From Akkermansia muciniphila (GTDB lineage Bacteria; Verrucomicrobiota; Verrucomicrobiia; Verrucomicrobiales; Akkermansiaceae), in the NCBI GenBank assembly GCA_945888515.1, contig CAMDAD010000001.1, positions 159,215 through 223,214 on the forward strand: 64,000 nucleotides of DNA. The letters are read 5' to 3'. Positions 17,615 through 26,450 of this stretch are shown piece by piece. The notes under the pieces were generated by a model, which worked only from the letters and a program-made list of their open reading frames with translations, did no database searches and was not told the DNA's origin. Within the stretch, counting starts at the first letter, position 1. Every line of letters begins with the position of its first letter. The position numbers and the translations under genes were made by a program.

Positions 17615-19267
17615 ATGGTTTTTCCGATGCAGCAAGGCTTACGGATCGGAATCGCGCAGATCAATGGCACCGTGGGAGACTTTCCCGGAAACGCGAAAAA
17701 AATCCTCGCCGCCTATCGCGAGTGCTTAGATCAAGGCGCGGATTTAGTCATCACACCGGAGCTTTCGTTGGTCGGCTATCCCCCGCGCGATCTGGTGCAG
17801 AAGTCGCAGTTTGTTCCAAAGTGCCTGCAAGCTCTTGATTATCTGTCAGAGGAAATCAAAGCCATTCCGCTGATCGTAGGCTACGTCGATCTCAACACAA
17901 ATACGGCTCCGGGACGTCCGTTTCGCAACGCAGCGGCTTGGCTGGAAAAGGGACGCGTCCTTCACAAAATTTGGAAAACCCTTCTTCCCACATACGATGT
18001 CTTTGACGAGATGCGCTATTTCGAACCCGGCGAATGCTGCGAGGCCATTGTGTGGCGCGGTCATCGCATCGGCATCACCATCTGCGAAGATATTTGGAAT
18101 GAAGAGTTCCTGCCGCGCCCGCTTTATGATCGCGACCCTGTGGCGGAACTGACCGCGCAAAAGATCGACCTGCTACTCAATCTCAGTGCTTCCCCCTTCC
18201 ATATTGGCAAGGCCGCGCAGCGGCGTGAATTGATCACAAGTGTAGCGAAAGAAATCAAGGCTCCGGTAGTGTATTGCAATGCCTACGGCGGCAATGACGA
18301 GTTGGTGTTTGATGGACATTCGATCGTGGCGACACCCGACAATAACGTTTGGCAGATGAGTGGCTTTGCGGAAGAGGTTCGCACCATTTCTCTGGATGCC
18401 ATTCCCTCAGATTTCTCCGAATCAGAGGAAGCGGAACAACTCTATCAAGCACTAGTCTTAGGCACTCGCGATTACGCTCACAAGTGCGGCTTTCATAGCG
18501 TCTGTCTCGGGCTGAGTGGTGGCATCGATAGCGCGCTGACCGCCGTCATCGCCGCCGAAGCGCTGGGCGCGGAAAACGTTTTTGGCCTGACCATGCCCAG
18601 CCCGTTTTCCTCACGCGGCAGCGTGGATGATTCCTTTCAACTAGCCACCGCACTGGGCATTTCCTGCACCGAGGTGCCGATCGCAGCATCATTCACCGCG
18701 GTTAAGGAGAGCCTGTCCGAACTTTTTTCTGGGAAAAAAGAAGATGTTACCGAGGAAAACATGCAAGCACGTATCAGAGGTCTTTACCTCATGTCGTTTT
18801 CTAATAAATGCGGTCACCTGCTTCTCACTACGGGGAACAAGAGCGAACTCGCCGTCGGCTATTGCACGATCTACGGCGACATGTGCGGCGGCCTAGCTGT
18901 TATTTCCGATCTTCCAAAAACCAAGGTATACGAGGTCGCGCGCTGGATCAATCGGAGTCGCGAAATCATTCCTTGGAACACGATCGAAAAAGCCCCCAGC
19001 GCGGAGCTGCGCCCGGATCAGAAAGACCAAGATACGCTACCGCCCTACGACCTGCTGGACGCGCTGCTGCATCGGCTTATCGAACTCCAAGAAGATCCCG
19101 AGCAAGTCATCGCCGCCGGCTTCGAAGAAACGATAGTGCGCTGGGTCCAGCGCCGCATCGACCTGAACGAATGGAAACGACAACAGGCAGCACCAGGCCT
19201 ACGCGTCACCAGCAAAGCCTTCGGCAGCGGACGCCGCATGCCCATCGTACAACGCTTTCAGAGTTAA
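17615..19267 (+). CDS. nadE: Glutamine-dependent NAD+ synthase
   Basis: Amidates nicotinic acid adenine dinucleotide to NAD+, using glutamine. The N-terminal half is a carbon-nitrogen hydrolase domain with the catalytic Glu (TPELSLVGYPPRD), Lys (KTLLPTYDVFDE) and Cys (ITICEDIW). The C-terminal half is the synthetase with the PP-loop SGGIDSALTA and TTGNKSELAVGY. About 550 residues, normal for the two-domain bacterial type. The start is ATG 17615 or ATG 17627; neither has a strong ribosome-binding site. A perfect ten-base palindrome TGTCGCGACA (17593-17602) lies just upstream. It acts downstream of nadA (3545-4483). Confidence 0.95.
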   Translation: MVFPMQQGLRIGIAQINGTVGDFPGNAKKILAAYRECLDQGADLVITPELSLVGYPPRDLVQKSQFVPKCLQALDYLSEEIKAIPLIVGYVDLNTNTAPGRPFRNAAAWLEKGRVLHKIWKTLLPTYDVFDEMRYFEPGECCEAIVWRGHRIGITICEDIWNEEFLPRPLYDRDPVAELTAQKIDLLLNLSASPFHIGKAAQRRELITSVAKEIKAPVVYCNAYGGNDELVFDGHSIVATPDNNVWQMSGFAEEVRTISLDAIPSDFSESEEAEQLYQALVLGTRDYAHKCGFHSVCLGLSGGIDSALTAVIAAEALGAENVFGLTMPSPFSSRGSVDDSFQLATALGISCTEVPIAASFTAVKESLSELFSGKKEDVTEENMQARIRGLYLMSFSNKCGHLLLTTGNKSELAVGYCTIYGDMCGGLAVISDLPKTKVYEVARWINRSREIIPWNTIEKAPSAELRPDQKDQDTLPPYDLLDALLHRLIELQEDPEQVIAAGFEETIVRWVQRRIDLNEWKRQQAAPGLRVTSKAFGSGRRMPIVQRFQS

Positions 19268-19411
19268 TTCGTATTTCTCTACTGAGTCGTTTTATTCGAT
19301 ATATCGTTATTTTTAACTCTTTTCTATTTACGAATCCATCACGAAGTCGATACGGAGTGAAATCTAGAAGGAACTCCCCCGCAATCTTTCGGCGGGGTGC
19401 GTCGCATCCCC

Positions 19412-19861
19412 TCATCGCCAAAGATACGAGCGCTTTGTAGCAATGACTTTTCCCTCTCGCATCACGCTAGCCCGCCACGCCAGCACACGGCCATTTTTCT
19501 GATAGTCATGTCCAGTGATTGTGAAATAAGCATCGGCCTGCGATATGACAGTTCCCTTTTGCGTCATGCGTTTGACACTGCTGCCGCTGCCCGCTTGCAA
19601 GTATTCGAAGAGGAATTCCACATTGCGCGCTTTGTCTGCCCGCTGCTTCCAGATCAGGTGATAGTATTGTCCCACTTTTTGCAAGCGCTCCTCCTGCGTC
19701 ACCGCGCCATGAAGAAATCGCTGCACTTCGCCGCGAACCATCAAATCGTTGTTTTCATCAAACATGTTCTCGCGCAAATGATACTGCTTCACCGTCAATC
19801 CCATGGGATCGGAAACGCAGGATGCCAGACACAGGAACAAAAGGACGAAATACTGTTTCAT
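19412..19861 (-). CDS. Lipoprotein of unknown function
   Basis: A 149-residue protein with a lipoprotein signal peptide: MKQYFVLLFLCLASC, where LASC is the lipobox and the Cys would be lipidated. The mature part has a run of helices and strands ending with a basic C-terminus (TKRSYLWR) and no recognised domain; a segment near residue 75-130 with WKQRADKARNVEFLFEYLQAG could be a small beta-rich domain. It is convergent with nadE, with a short GC hairpin (19377-19397) and AT-rich DNA between them. It precedes no functionally telling partner. Confidence 0.75.
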   Translation of the reverse strand: MKQYFVLLFLCLASCVSDPMGLTVKQYHLRENMFDENNDLMVRGEVQRFLHGAVTQEERLQKVGQYYHLIWKQRADKARNVEFLFEYLQAGSGSSVKRMTQKGTVISQADAYFTITGHDYQKNGRVLAWRASVMREGKVIATKRSYLWR

Positions 19862-19916
19862 TACCAAGCCAGTGTCCGCGATTCGGTGCCAAAGCTCAAA
19901 TCAGAAATCAAAAAAC

Positions 19917-21155
19917 TTAGGTATCGGTCGCGATATGACGGCGTATCAAATCCAAGACCGACTGACTCACTGCTTTTTTGAAACCGTTTCGATCACGCAG
20001 ATGAAACACTTTTTCCGTGACGGTGTCATGCCCTTTGCGCGCCAGTGCCAGCCACGCCGTGCCTACCGGTTTTTCGGGCGTGCCGCCGGTTGGACCCGCG
20101 ATGCCAGTCACCGAAACCGCGACATCGACCGCCGTAACACGCAAGGCTCCCTCGGCCATCTGCCGTGCCACCTCCTCGCTAACCGCACCGTGCTGTTGCA
20201 AGTCTGATTCTTTCACTCCCAGTTGCTCGGATTTCGCCCGATTCGCATAGGTGACAAATCCATGGGTAAAGACCTCACTCGCGCCGGGGACATCGGTCAA
20301 GCGAGAGGCCACAAGGCCGCCGGTGCAGCTTTCGGCTGTAGCCAGCGTAAGATGCGCCTTTCGCAACATGCCAATGACAACCGACTCAAGAGAATTACCG
20401 TCTTCACTAATCAAGTATCCACCAAACGCCGCCACCGCCACCGCGCGACCCTGCGCCACCGCAGCAGCACTTCCGATCAATCGCAAATCGACTTCGGAAA
20501 TGCGTGCGCAGTAGCCATACTCCATCCCCTCGATCGCCGCGAGCTTATCGTCGATGGCTTGATGAAAATCACTTTCGCCCACGCCAGTGAACTTCAACTC
20601 GAGCATGCCACGATCCGCTGCCACACCAGCGAGGGCACGTAAGCGCGGCTCGACCTCGGCATGAAACATCGGATAGAGCTCGCGCGGCGGCCCAGGCAAG
20701 AGAAAAATCGCGCAGGGCCGCACCGGGTTGAGTCGTGGTGGCACATAGATTCCCGGCGCCGTTCCGTTGCCATTTGGCAGCACATCTGCTCCCACCGGTG
20801 CCTGTGCCTGCTTGCGATTGGTGGGCGCCATGACCTTTTTGCGTATGGCAAAAAAGTTTTCTAACGAACGAAGCGCCGCTTCATCCTCGATCAATTCACA
20901 ACCTAGCACCGCAGCCGTAGCTTCACGCGTGATGTCGTCACTTGTCGGCCCCAGTCCTCCAGTAACGATTACTACATCACTGCGTCGCACCGATTCTCCC
21001 AAGGTGGACTCGATCACCGCTCCATCAGGAATCGTGATTTGCCGAGCCACACGCAAGCCAAGCCGGAATAATTCACGCCCCAGCCAAGCACCGTGAGTAT
21101 TCTGTACATTGCCTAACAATAATTCAGTGCCTGTGTTGATGATCTCGATGTGCAT
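19917..21155 (-). CDS. cinA: CinA family protein (competence/damage-inducible, NMN deamidase)
   Basis: A 412-residue two-domain protein. The N-terminal molybdopterin-binding-like domain shows GTELLLGNVQNTHG and VIVTGGLGPTSDDITRE; the C-terminal domain shows AESCTGGLVASRLTDVPGAS and GIAGPTGGTPEKPVGTAW, the active site of the nicotinamide-mononucleotide deamidase. The full-length form often combines ADP-ribose pyrophosphatase and deamidase activities in pyridine nucleotide recycling, which would fit nadA and nadE in the same region. The ATG at 21155 yields the canonical IEIINTGTELL start. Confidence 0.94.
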   Translation of the reverse strand: MHIEIINTGTELLLGNVQNTHGAWLGRELFRLGLRVARQITIPDGAVIESTLGESVRRSDVVIVTGGLGPTSDDITREATAAVLGCELIEDEAALRSLENFFAIRKKVMAPTNRKQAQAPVGADVLPNGNGTAPGIYVPPRLNPVRPCAIFLLPGPPRELYPMFHAEVEPRLRALAGVAADRGMLELKFTGVGESDFHQAIDDKLAAIEGMEYGYCARISEVDLRLIGSAAAVAQGRAVAVAAFGGYLISEDGNSLESVVIGMLRKAHLTLATAESCTGGLVASRLTDVPGASEVFTHGFVTYANRAKSEQLGVKESDLQQHGAVSEEVARQMAEGALRVTAVDVAVSVTGIAGPTGGTPEKPVGTAWLALARKGHDTVTEKVFHLRDRNGFKKAVSQSVLDLIRRHIATDT

Positions 21156-21215
21156 GCCCCACCATGCATGAGAAACGACAGCATTCAACACTTTTGCTGA
21201 GCGGATTTCTGTGGA

Positions 21216-22655
21216 TTAGGGAGCATCGAGTAGCGTAATTTGCTCCCGTGACGTAAGATCGATGATCAAACGGTTGGTGCCGAATTCCACTCCCACCACT
21301 CCTTGGATGCGCACCGTCTTTCCTTGCAGTCCGCTTAGCTCACTCACCGACATTCCTGGCACTCCGAGATTCGTGAAATAACGGCCGCATGCGCTCTGAG
21401 ATGCACCGGCATCCCCCCTAAATTCGATATAGAGCGATTTTCCTGAGTTGCTGAGTCGGACCTGAGCAACGCGCTCTTTGACCGAAATTTTCTCGCCAAC
21501 TTGTTCGCCTATGGCCTTGTGCTCCTCTGGGCTGTAATCACCCTCACGTTTGGGGACTTTTTTATCGGTATCTTTCGACTTCACCGAAGTGGCCGAGGTG
21601 CCCTTCTGTAACTCGCGCGCGCGCTGCTCGATCTGCGCACGCACCTTTTGCTCGTCTGATGCACTCGATCTCGTCTTCTCCACCGGCACGGCTACCGCCA
21701 CTGGACTCGATGGATTCGTCGCTTTTTTTCTGCGTGTGCTTGTCTTCTGATCGGCTGCTGCGGCCACAGCATCCGCATTGCTTTTGGAATGACTGACTTG
21801 ATACCACTTGATGCCGACTAGAGACATCGCAGCCGCTACCACCAAGGATCCAAAAACATACCACAGGGCATGACTACCCGCGCGTGCTGACATCGTAGGA
21901 GACCGATACGAATCACTTGCCACTGCGGTTGCTACAGGAGCTGGAGCAAGAAGCGGATTGATCGCTGGAGTCGGAACGCACGGCTCGATCTGACCACCGC
22001 GTAATGCCGTGAGTGCTTGCTCAAACGTCATGTCGCGGGTTTTGGCCAGACGAACCCACCCGCTGAGCATGCCAGCAGTACTGCCCGTCACCACTCGACC
22101 ACGCCACCCCATGCACTCTTCCACCAACGCGGCCAATTCCTTCACGGCACCCGATCCCAAACGCAGACCTAACCATTTCATTGGATCCACACAAAATCGA
22201 AATGATACACCCTCACCAATCATCTCAACGTCCGATGTTTGTAAGGCAAGCCAATCCGCCGGATGACCAAACGTCTGCTCCAGCCAGATGAGTAACTCTA
22301 GAGCCGATTCCGCCAAAAGCAGCCCCTGCGAGGCATTGAGAACGCCATGCGGGAGGAATTCCCGTAGGCTCATGGCAGAACGTGTCTGCGTCACCATGAA
22401 AGGGATCCCATCCACGGGATCGCAACCACCGCAAATCACACGGCGTAGGTTCGGGTGTTCCAGCTCTCTCATGCGCAAAATCGCCTGATCGTAAGAAGAT
22501 AGTTCATCACCTTCCAAGCCTCCTTCTCCCGCGCCGAACGGGAAAAAACGCTGCAACAATACTTCGCATCCCGACTCCGCATCCATTGCCAAAAATACGG
22601 CGCCGTGCGCATCCTGCGATACTATTTCTTCGATCTGAAAACGACTGCTTCGCAC
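21216..22655 (-). CDS. Membrane-anchored pseudokinase-like protein
   Basis: A 479-residue protein. Residues 1-225 look like a degraded serine/threonine kinase: FQIEEIVSQDAHGAVFLAMD has the glycine-loop and strand pattern of the N-lobe and LEHPNLRRVI matches the region after the C-helix, but the ATP-binding Lys of the VAIK motif is replaced (VLLQRFF), and no HRD or DFG motif is found. A transmembrane helix spans about 263-283, followed by a Lys/Ser-rich linker and a C-terminal beta domain (about 400-479) with an OB-fold-like segment (VRIQGVVGVEFGTNRLIIDL). Probably a scaffold or sensor at the membrane. Not a known named protein. Confidence 0.65.
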   Translation of the reverse strand: MRSSRFQIEEIVSQDAHGAVFLAMDAESGCEVLLQRFFPFGAGEGGLEGDELSSYDQAILRMRELEHPNLRRVICGGCDPVDGIPFMVTQTRSAMSLREFLPHGVLNASQGLLLAESALELLIWLEQTFGHPADWLALQTSDVEMIGEGVSFRFCVDPMKWLGLRLGSGAVKELAALVEECMGWRGRVVTGSTAGMLSGWVRLAKTRDMTFEQALTALRGGQIEPCVPTPAINPLLAPAPVATAVASDSYRSPTMSARAGSHALWYVFGSLVVAAAMSLVGIKWYQVSHSKSNADAVAAAADQKTSTRRKKATNPSSPVAVAVPVEKTRSSASDEQKVRAQIEQRARELQKGTSATSVKSKDTDKKVPKREGDYSPEEHKAIGEQVGEKISVKERVAQVRLSNSGKSLYIEFRGDAGASQSACGRYFTNLGVPGMSVSELSGLQGKTVRIQGVVGVEFGTNRLIIDLTSREQITLLDAP

Positions 22656-22792
22656 AGTCCTTAACTACGCAATCGATTCGGAAAAAACAATCCACAATTT
22701 CGCTTCCCTCAAGTAGCGCATTTCAGCCAACGAAAACACAATTTCAGTAATCGAGAAATCGGTGCTTTCTGCTTCCATCCCTACCTGTCCGA

Positions 22793-23368
22793 TCAAGGGA
22801 AGCCCTCACAATAATTAGTAAGATAATCTAACAACTTTTTTATCGGAAGACCAACTACGTTAGAAAAATCCCCGCGCACCTCAGCGATGATTTGCTCACC
22901 ATGCTCCTGCGCGGCATAAGCTCCCGCTTTGTCGAGTGTGTCGACTTTCGACATGTAATCATCGATGACCTCATCGCTCAGCGGAAGAAACTCCACCTCC
23001 GTTATCTCGTGAAAAACGTTTGCTCTTCCTGCCGCATCGATGACGCACACCCCCGTGCAAACCCGATTCACTCTTCCGCTCAGCGCCTGCAACATAACCC
23101 GCGCAGCAGACAAATCAGATGGTTTGCCCAAGGGTTGACCATCGAGACAGACCAACGTGTCGGCACCGATTACCCAAGCACCGGGATGCTGTGATGCCAC
23201 ATCGCGCGCCTTACGCTCCGCATTGATTTCGCAAAGCACACGATAATCCAACGAAGTATCGTGCAGTTCCTCCGCAGTCGATGGGATCACCTCCACGGCC
23301 ACTCCGGCTTTTCGCAGGAGTTCAATACGCCGAGGCGAAGAAGAAGCCAAGATCACCCGAGTTTGCAT
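22793..23368 (-). CDS. maf: Maf-family nucleoside triphosphate pyrophosphatase
   Basis: House-cleaning pyrophosphatase that hydrolyses non-canonical or methylated nucleotides such as dTTP/UTP analogues. The 191 residues contain the two signatures LASSSPRRIELL near the N-terminus and VIGADTLVCLDGQPLGKP, followed by FSNVVGLP near the end. The start codon at 23368 is one base from the end of the upstream gene, so the two form an operon. Confidence 0.94.
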   Translation of the reverse strand: MQTRVILASSSPRRIELLRKAGVAVEVIPSTAEELHDTSLDYRVLCEINAERKARDVASQHPGAWVIGADTLVCLDGQPLGKPSDLSAARVMLQALSGRVNRVCTGVCVIDAAGRANVFHEITEVEFLPLSDEVIDDYMSKVDTLDKAGAYAAQEHGEQIIAEVRGDFSNVVGLPIKKLLDYLTNYCEGFP

Positions 23369-23369
23369 T

Positions 23370-24245
23370 TCATTTCCCCATCACTTTCGCCGCCATCACT
23401 GCATCAAAATCGAAGGTCGTATCACCCGCCCCCTTGAGTGTCTCGCCTTCCAAAATCTGATACTCGTAAACCTTTAACGGCTTCACGCCGTCGATCTGCG
23501 AAAAGACATAAACTCGGATGGAAAGCGCCTCCTTACCCGTGCCGCCTGGTAAGCCTTTGACCGAGTAACTGATATGATTTTTCCGATCGACCACGCCACC
23601 CATGACCAGCTCCGCCTCCTTGGCATTGCCGAACCGGTGCTTGCTAATCCGATTCACGGTGACGTCCACCACGCGGCCAGGGCAAAAGACATAGACTTTG
23701 GCGATGTATTTTGCCACAGGAATCGCCATAGGGATAGGCGGCACTACGCCCGTCGGCGCCAGTTCCCTCGTTTTCGCCACATAGCTGTAATCGCCCTTGG
23801 TCATTTCTTCGCGCACTTCAGGCAAGGCCGACAGGCTGACAAATTCGGCCATATCATACTTCCAACCTGTGTTTTCCTGAACAAAATCGACCACTAACAA
23901 ATTTTCTGTCGGGTCTCCGCCCACGCCGAAGTCGATCTTTCCAAAGTAAACCAGCTTCGCTGTCCGACCATTGCGCTTGGACTGAACGTTTTTGAGTCCC
24001 GCAAGAGTGGGAGGCGCTGCGGGCACATCGAAGACACCTTGCGGAAACAGTCGACGCTCGGAATGGAGTCGATTTTTCACGATCATTTGGCGATGCGCAG
24101 CGGTAGCTTTGGTCCATGTCGCGTATTCCTTCTGAACCATCGCATTACGCCAGTAGGCATAGACTTTTTCGAGTTGCCCTTGCAACGCGACGTCCTGTCC
24201 CACAGCAGCGGCTACCATGACCATCCAACATATGAAAATTCTCAT
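23370..24245 (-). CDS. Secreted protein of unknown function
   Basis: A 291-residue protein with a clear signal peptide (MRIFICWMVMVAAAVGQ). The start at 24245 (second in-frame Met) is preferred because it puts the signal peptide at the N-terminus; a longer frame would start 48 bases upstream. The mature protein is beta-rich with KNVQSKRNGRTAKLVYFGKIDFG and VDFVQENTGWKYDMAEFVSL, patterns of a nuclear-transport-factor-2-like or DUF-type domain, but I recognise no family. Co-transcribed with maf (one-base gap). Confidence 0.7.
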   Translation of the reverse strand: MRIFICWMVMVAAAVGQDVALQGQLEKVYAYWRNAMVQKEYATWTKATAAHRQMIVKNRLHSERRLFPQGVFDVPAAPPTLAGLKNVQSKRNGRTAKLVYFGKIDFGVGGDPTENLLVVDFVQENTGWKYDMAEFVSLSALPEVREEMTKGDYSYVAKTRELAPTGVVPPIPMAIPVAKYIAKVYVFCPGRVVDVTVNRISKHRFGNAKEAELVMGGVVDRKNHISYSVKGLPGGTGKEALSIRVYVFSQIDGVKPLKVYEYQILEGETLKGAGDTTFDFDAVMAAKVMGK

Positions 24246-24690
24246 GCATGAACCATACGTCATTTTCCTACTGGGGAAAAGCAAAATGCGCAAGTATTCC
24301 AGCGAACGTATTGCCTTTTTGAAGCGGACACCGACTACATACCTTGCAGTGATTGTGAGAGTGCCGTTGACTCATGAAAAGAAAGGGCGTATCCCCGCGC
24401 AACGTCTCAGCGACAGCGGCGACCTGCGAAAAGAAATCCGCCGACTCGGAACCGAGTTTTGGAGCCACCGAGAGAGAGGCCCTATGCGATAGAGTAAGAA
24501 GAATTACTCTTAGGCGCCAAAGCCCTCGCCGTGATGATGAACGCCATCCCCCCCGGAAGATAGACATTCTTCCCCCTCATCACGCCGTTTCTCGCCACAT
24601 TTCTCGCCATTTTATGCCTGAAAACAAATTATTCGCCATTTAATCGCTAATTTTCTTCCCATTTGCATTTTTATTCGCCATATTCACGCC
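24246..24690. other. Intergenic region upstream of fic, AT-rich 3' half
   Basis: About 445 bases between the divergent starts of the secreted protein and the Fic gene. No gene was recognised. Its last 110 bases hold the repeated CGCCA elements described separately. It should carry both divergent promoters. Confidence 0.5.
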
Positions 24691-24692
24691 AT
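24591..24692. promoter_or_regulatory. Five CGCCA-type repeats before the Fic gene
   Basis: Five similar octamers in one orientation: CTCGCCAC at 24591-24598, CTCGCCAT at 24603-24610, TTCGCCAT at 24632-24639, TTCGCCAT at 24674-24681 and CACGCCAT at 24685-24692, the last including the ATG of fic. All sit in otherwise AT-rich DNA. Such clusters typically bind a regulator; the Fic protein itself has an N-terminal winged-helix-like region and is the obvious candidate for autoregulation. Inference. Confidence 0.5.
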
Positions 24693-26076
24693 GAAATCGC
24701 CAGCGAACCTCACATGGCTCGAACCTTTCCGCCATCATGAAATCCTCAGCGCGCAGGGTTACGAAGATTCTTTTTCCCCGCAACTGCCGCGCCGCACCGC
24801 GCTCAATCGGCTCAATCGCCTACGTCAGGCCGGGTATGTAGAACAACAAGGGGAGACCCGCGCCACGATCTATCTACTCACGATCATGGGTCGCAGGGCC
24901 TTGGCCGGTTTGCGCCCTGATATGGTCTTGACCCGCTACGATGAAGTCGAGGCTCCGACCTCGATCGTCGCAGAAGACCCGCGCGTCATTCTGCGCCGGC
25001 CCGTCCAGGAACGCCGTCCGGTGGGATACAACCGGGCGTTTCTCGATGCCTATGTGCCGAATCGGACGCACTACTTGCCGGAATCCACGCGGCGGGAATT
25101 GCGCAAGATCGGCTCGCAGACGGGCATGGAAGCCGCTCCCGCCGGGACCTACGCGCGCCATATTTGCCAACGCCTGCTCATCGATCTGTCGTGGAACTCC
25201 AGCCGCCTGGAGGGAAATACTTTTTCGCTGCTGGAAACGGAGCAATTGCTGCAGCAAGGTGATGAGGCGGATACTTCTTTGTCGAACGAGGCCATCATGA
25301 TTCTCAATCACAAGGCAGCAATCGAGTTTTTGTTAGAATCGGCATCGGAGGCAACCTTTGACCGGCGCACGATTTTCAACCTGCATGCCTTGCTGACGGC
25401 GGATTTGTTGCGCGATCCGGCAGCGGAAGGTGCGCTGCGCACGGTGCCGGTGGGCATCGGGCGATCCGTTTATCTGCCCACGGCGATTCCAGCGCTGATC
25501 GAGACGGTATTTGACGAGATCCTCGCTAAGGCCCGCGTGATCCGGGATCCGTATGAGCAGGCGTTTTTTGCGATGGTGCATCTACCCTACTTGCAGCCAT
25601 TTCTGGATGGTAACAAACGCGTGTCACGACTGGCGGCGAACCTTCCGCTGTTTCAGCAGAATCTGGCCCCGCTGTCGTTCATCGATGTCTCGGAAACCGA
25701 CTACACCGATGGCATGCTGGCGATTTACGAACTGAATGATGTGAGTCTTTTGCGCGAGGTCTTTGTGCAAGCCTGCGAGCGGTCCGCCCAACGCTACACG
25801 GTCATCCGTGGGGCGATTGGCGAACCGGATCAGTTCCGGGTGAAATACCGCCAGGTTCTCATCGAGCAAGTGGCGGCGATCATCCGTTCGCGCTGTGATC
25901 GGCGTGCCGCGGTGGCAAAATTGCGCGAGTGGGCGGAGCATTCGATCGTGGAGCGCGATCGCAAGCGTTTTGTCGCGGCGGCGGAAGAAACTCTCGCCGG
26001 CATCCACGAGGGAAATTTCGCAAGATACCGCGTCAGGCCCTCGGAGTTTGATGCGTGGTATGATTCCTGGCGTTGA
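24691..26076 (+). CDS. Atypical Fic-family protein with N-terminal HTH
   Basis: A 461-residue protein. The N-terminus (about 25-75, RRTALNRLNRLRQAGYVEQQG) resembles a winged helix. The inhibitory-helix motif of self-regulated Fic enzymes is present as SSRLEG (S170 to E174, G175). The catalytic loop reads QPFLDGNKRVSR (302-313): GNKR is acceptable (as in Doc), but the catalytic His of HPF is Gln. A His lies five residues earlier (H297). Related Fic-like proteins with PYLQPF exist, so AMPylation may be lost or altered. Preceded by five CGCCA repeats. It begins the accessory island. Confidence 0.85.
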   Translation: MKSPANLTWLEPFRHHEILSAQGYEDSFSPQLPRRTALNRLNRLRQAGYVEQQGETRATIYLLTIMGRRALAGLRPDMVLTRYDEVEAPTSIVAEDPRVILRRPVQERRPVGYNRAFLDAYVPNRTHYLPESTRRELRKIGSQTGMEAAPAGTYARHICQRLLIDLSWNSSRLEGNTFSLLETEQLLQQGDEADTSLSNEAIMILNHKAAIEFLLESASEATFDRRTIFNLHALLTADLLRDPAAEGALRTVPVGIGRSVYLPTAIPALIETVFDEILAKARVIRDPYEQAFFAMVHLPYLQPFLDGNKRVSRLAANLPLFQQNLAPLSFIDVSETDYTDGMLAIYELNDVSLLREVFVQACERSAQRYTVIRGAIGEPDQFRVKYRQVLIEQVAAIIRSRCDRRAAVAKLREWAEHSIVERDRKRFVAAAEETLAGIHEGNFARYRVRPSEFDAWYDSWR

Positions 26077-26093
26077 GCCGTCATTGCCTGCGA

Positions 26094-26192
26094 TCACTTT
26101 GGCATGAGATCGTTGCCGAATTTGCGCAGCACGATGACGGTCAGCCAGAACAGTGCGATGGTCATGGCGCAGTTCTTTTGCATGCGACACAT
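26094..26192 (-). CDS. Possible 32-residue membrane peptide
   Basis: Small ORF whose product has a hydrophobic core (CAMTIALFWLTVIVL) followed by a basic end (RKFGNDLMPK), typical of a single-pass micropeptide. It starts 29 bases from the divergent small ORF at 26222. No ribosome-binding site is convincing, and no homologue is claimed. An internal ATG would give a shorter peptide. Could be chance. Confidence 0.3.
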   Translation of the reverse strand: MCRMQKNCAMTIALFWLTVIVLRKFGNDLMPK

Positions 26193-26221
26193 TCTGACGC
26201 ACTGTATGCTACCATCAGCGC

Positions 26222-26320
26222 ATGACCATCGATCACCTCGACACCCCCCACAAACGCCAAGTCGCTCTCTGGGCGCTGCTCATGCTGATTTCCAATCCCG
26301 TGTTAGTGTATTTTTTGTAA
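26222..26320 (+). CDS. Possible 32-residue membrane peptide
   Basis: Small ORF encoding a charged start (MTIDHLDTPHKRQ) and a hydrophobic C-terminus (VALWALLMLISNPVLVYFL) that would span the membrane. Same length as, and divergent from, the ORF at 26094-26192. The amino-acid pattern (charged head then a clean hydrophobic run to the end) is less likely by chance than for random ORFs, but coding is unproven. Confidence 0.35.
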   Translation: MTIDHLDTPHKRQVALWALLMLISNPVLVYFL

Positions 26321-26440
26321 TCATATTATCTGATAAATACGATGCATCTAGTTTATAGCACAATGATTAGAGATTTTCCTTGATGCTTTGCGACTTTGCC
26401 GCTAGAAGAGATTCCGAATAATAATATTCTAGCAAAACAC

Positions 26441-26450
26441 GCAAATTTGC
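26441..26450. promoter_or_regulatory. Perfect palindrome abutting the SNF2 helicase start
   Basis: GCAAATTTGC is self-complementary over all ten bases and ends immediately before the ATG of the helicase gene, occupying the place of a ribosome-binding site. It could be an operator or, if the transcript starts nearby, part of a leaderless start. No other copy was noticed in the window. Confidence 0.4.

Noticed and set aside
24246..24690. CRISPR-like array from the CGCCA repeats
   Set aside because: Units are only eight bases, spacing is irregular (12, 29, 42 and 11 bases) and no cas genes are present.
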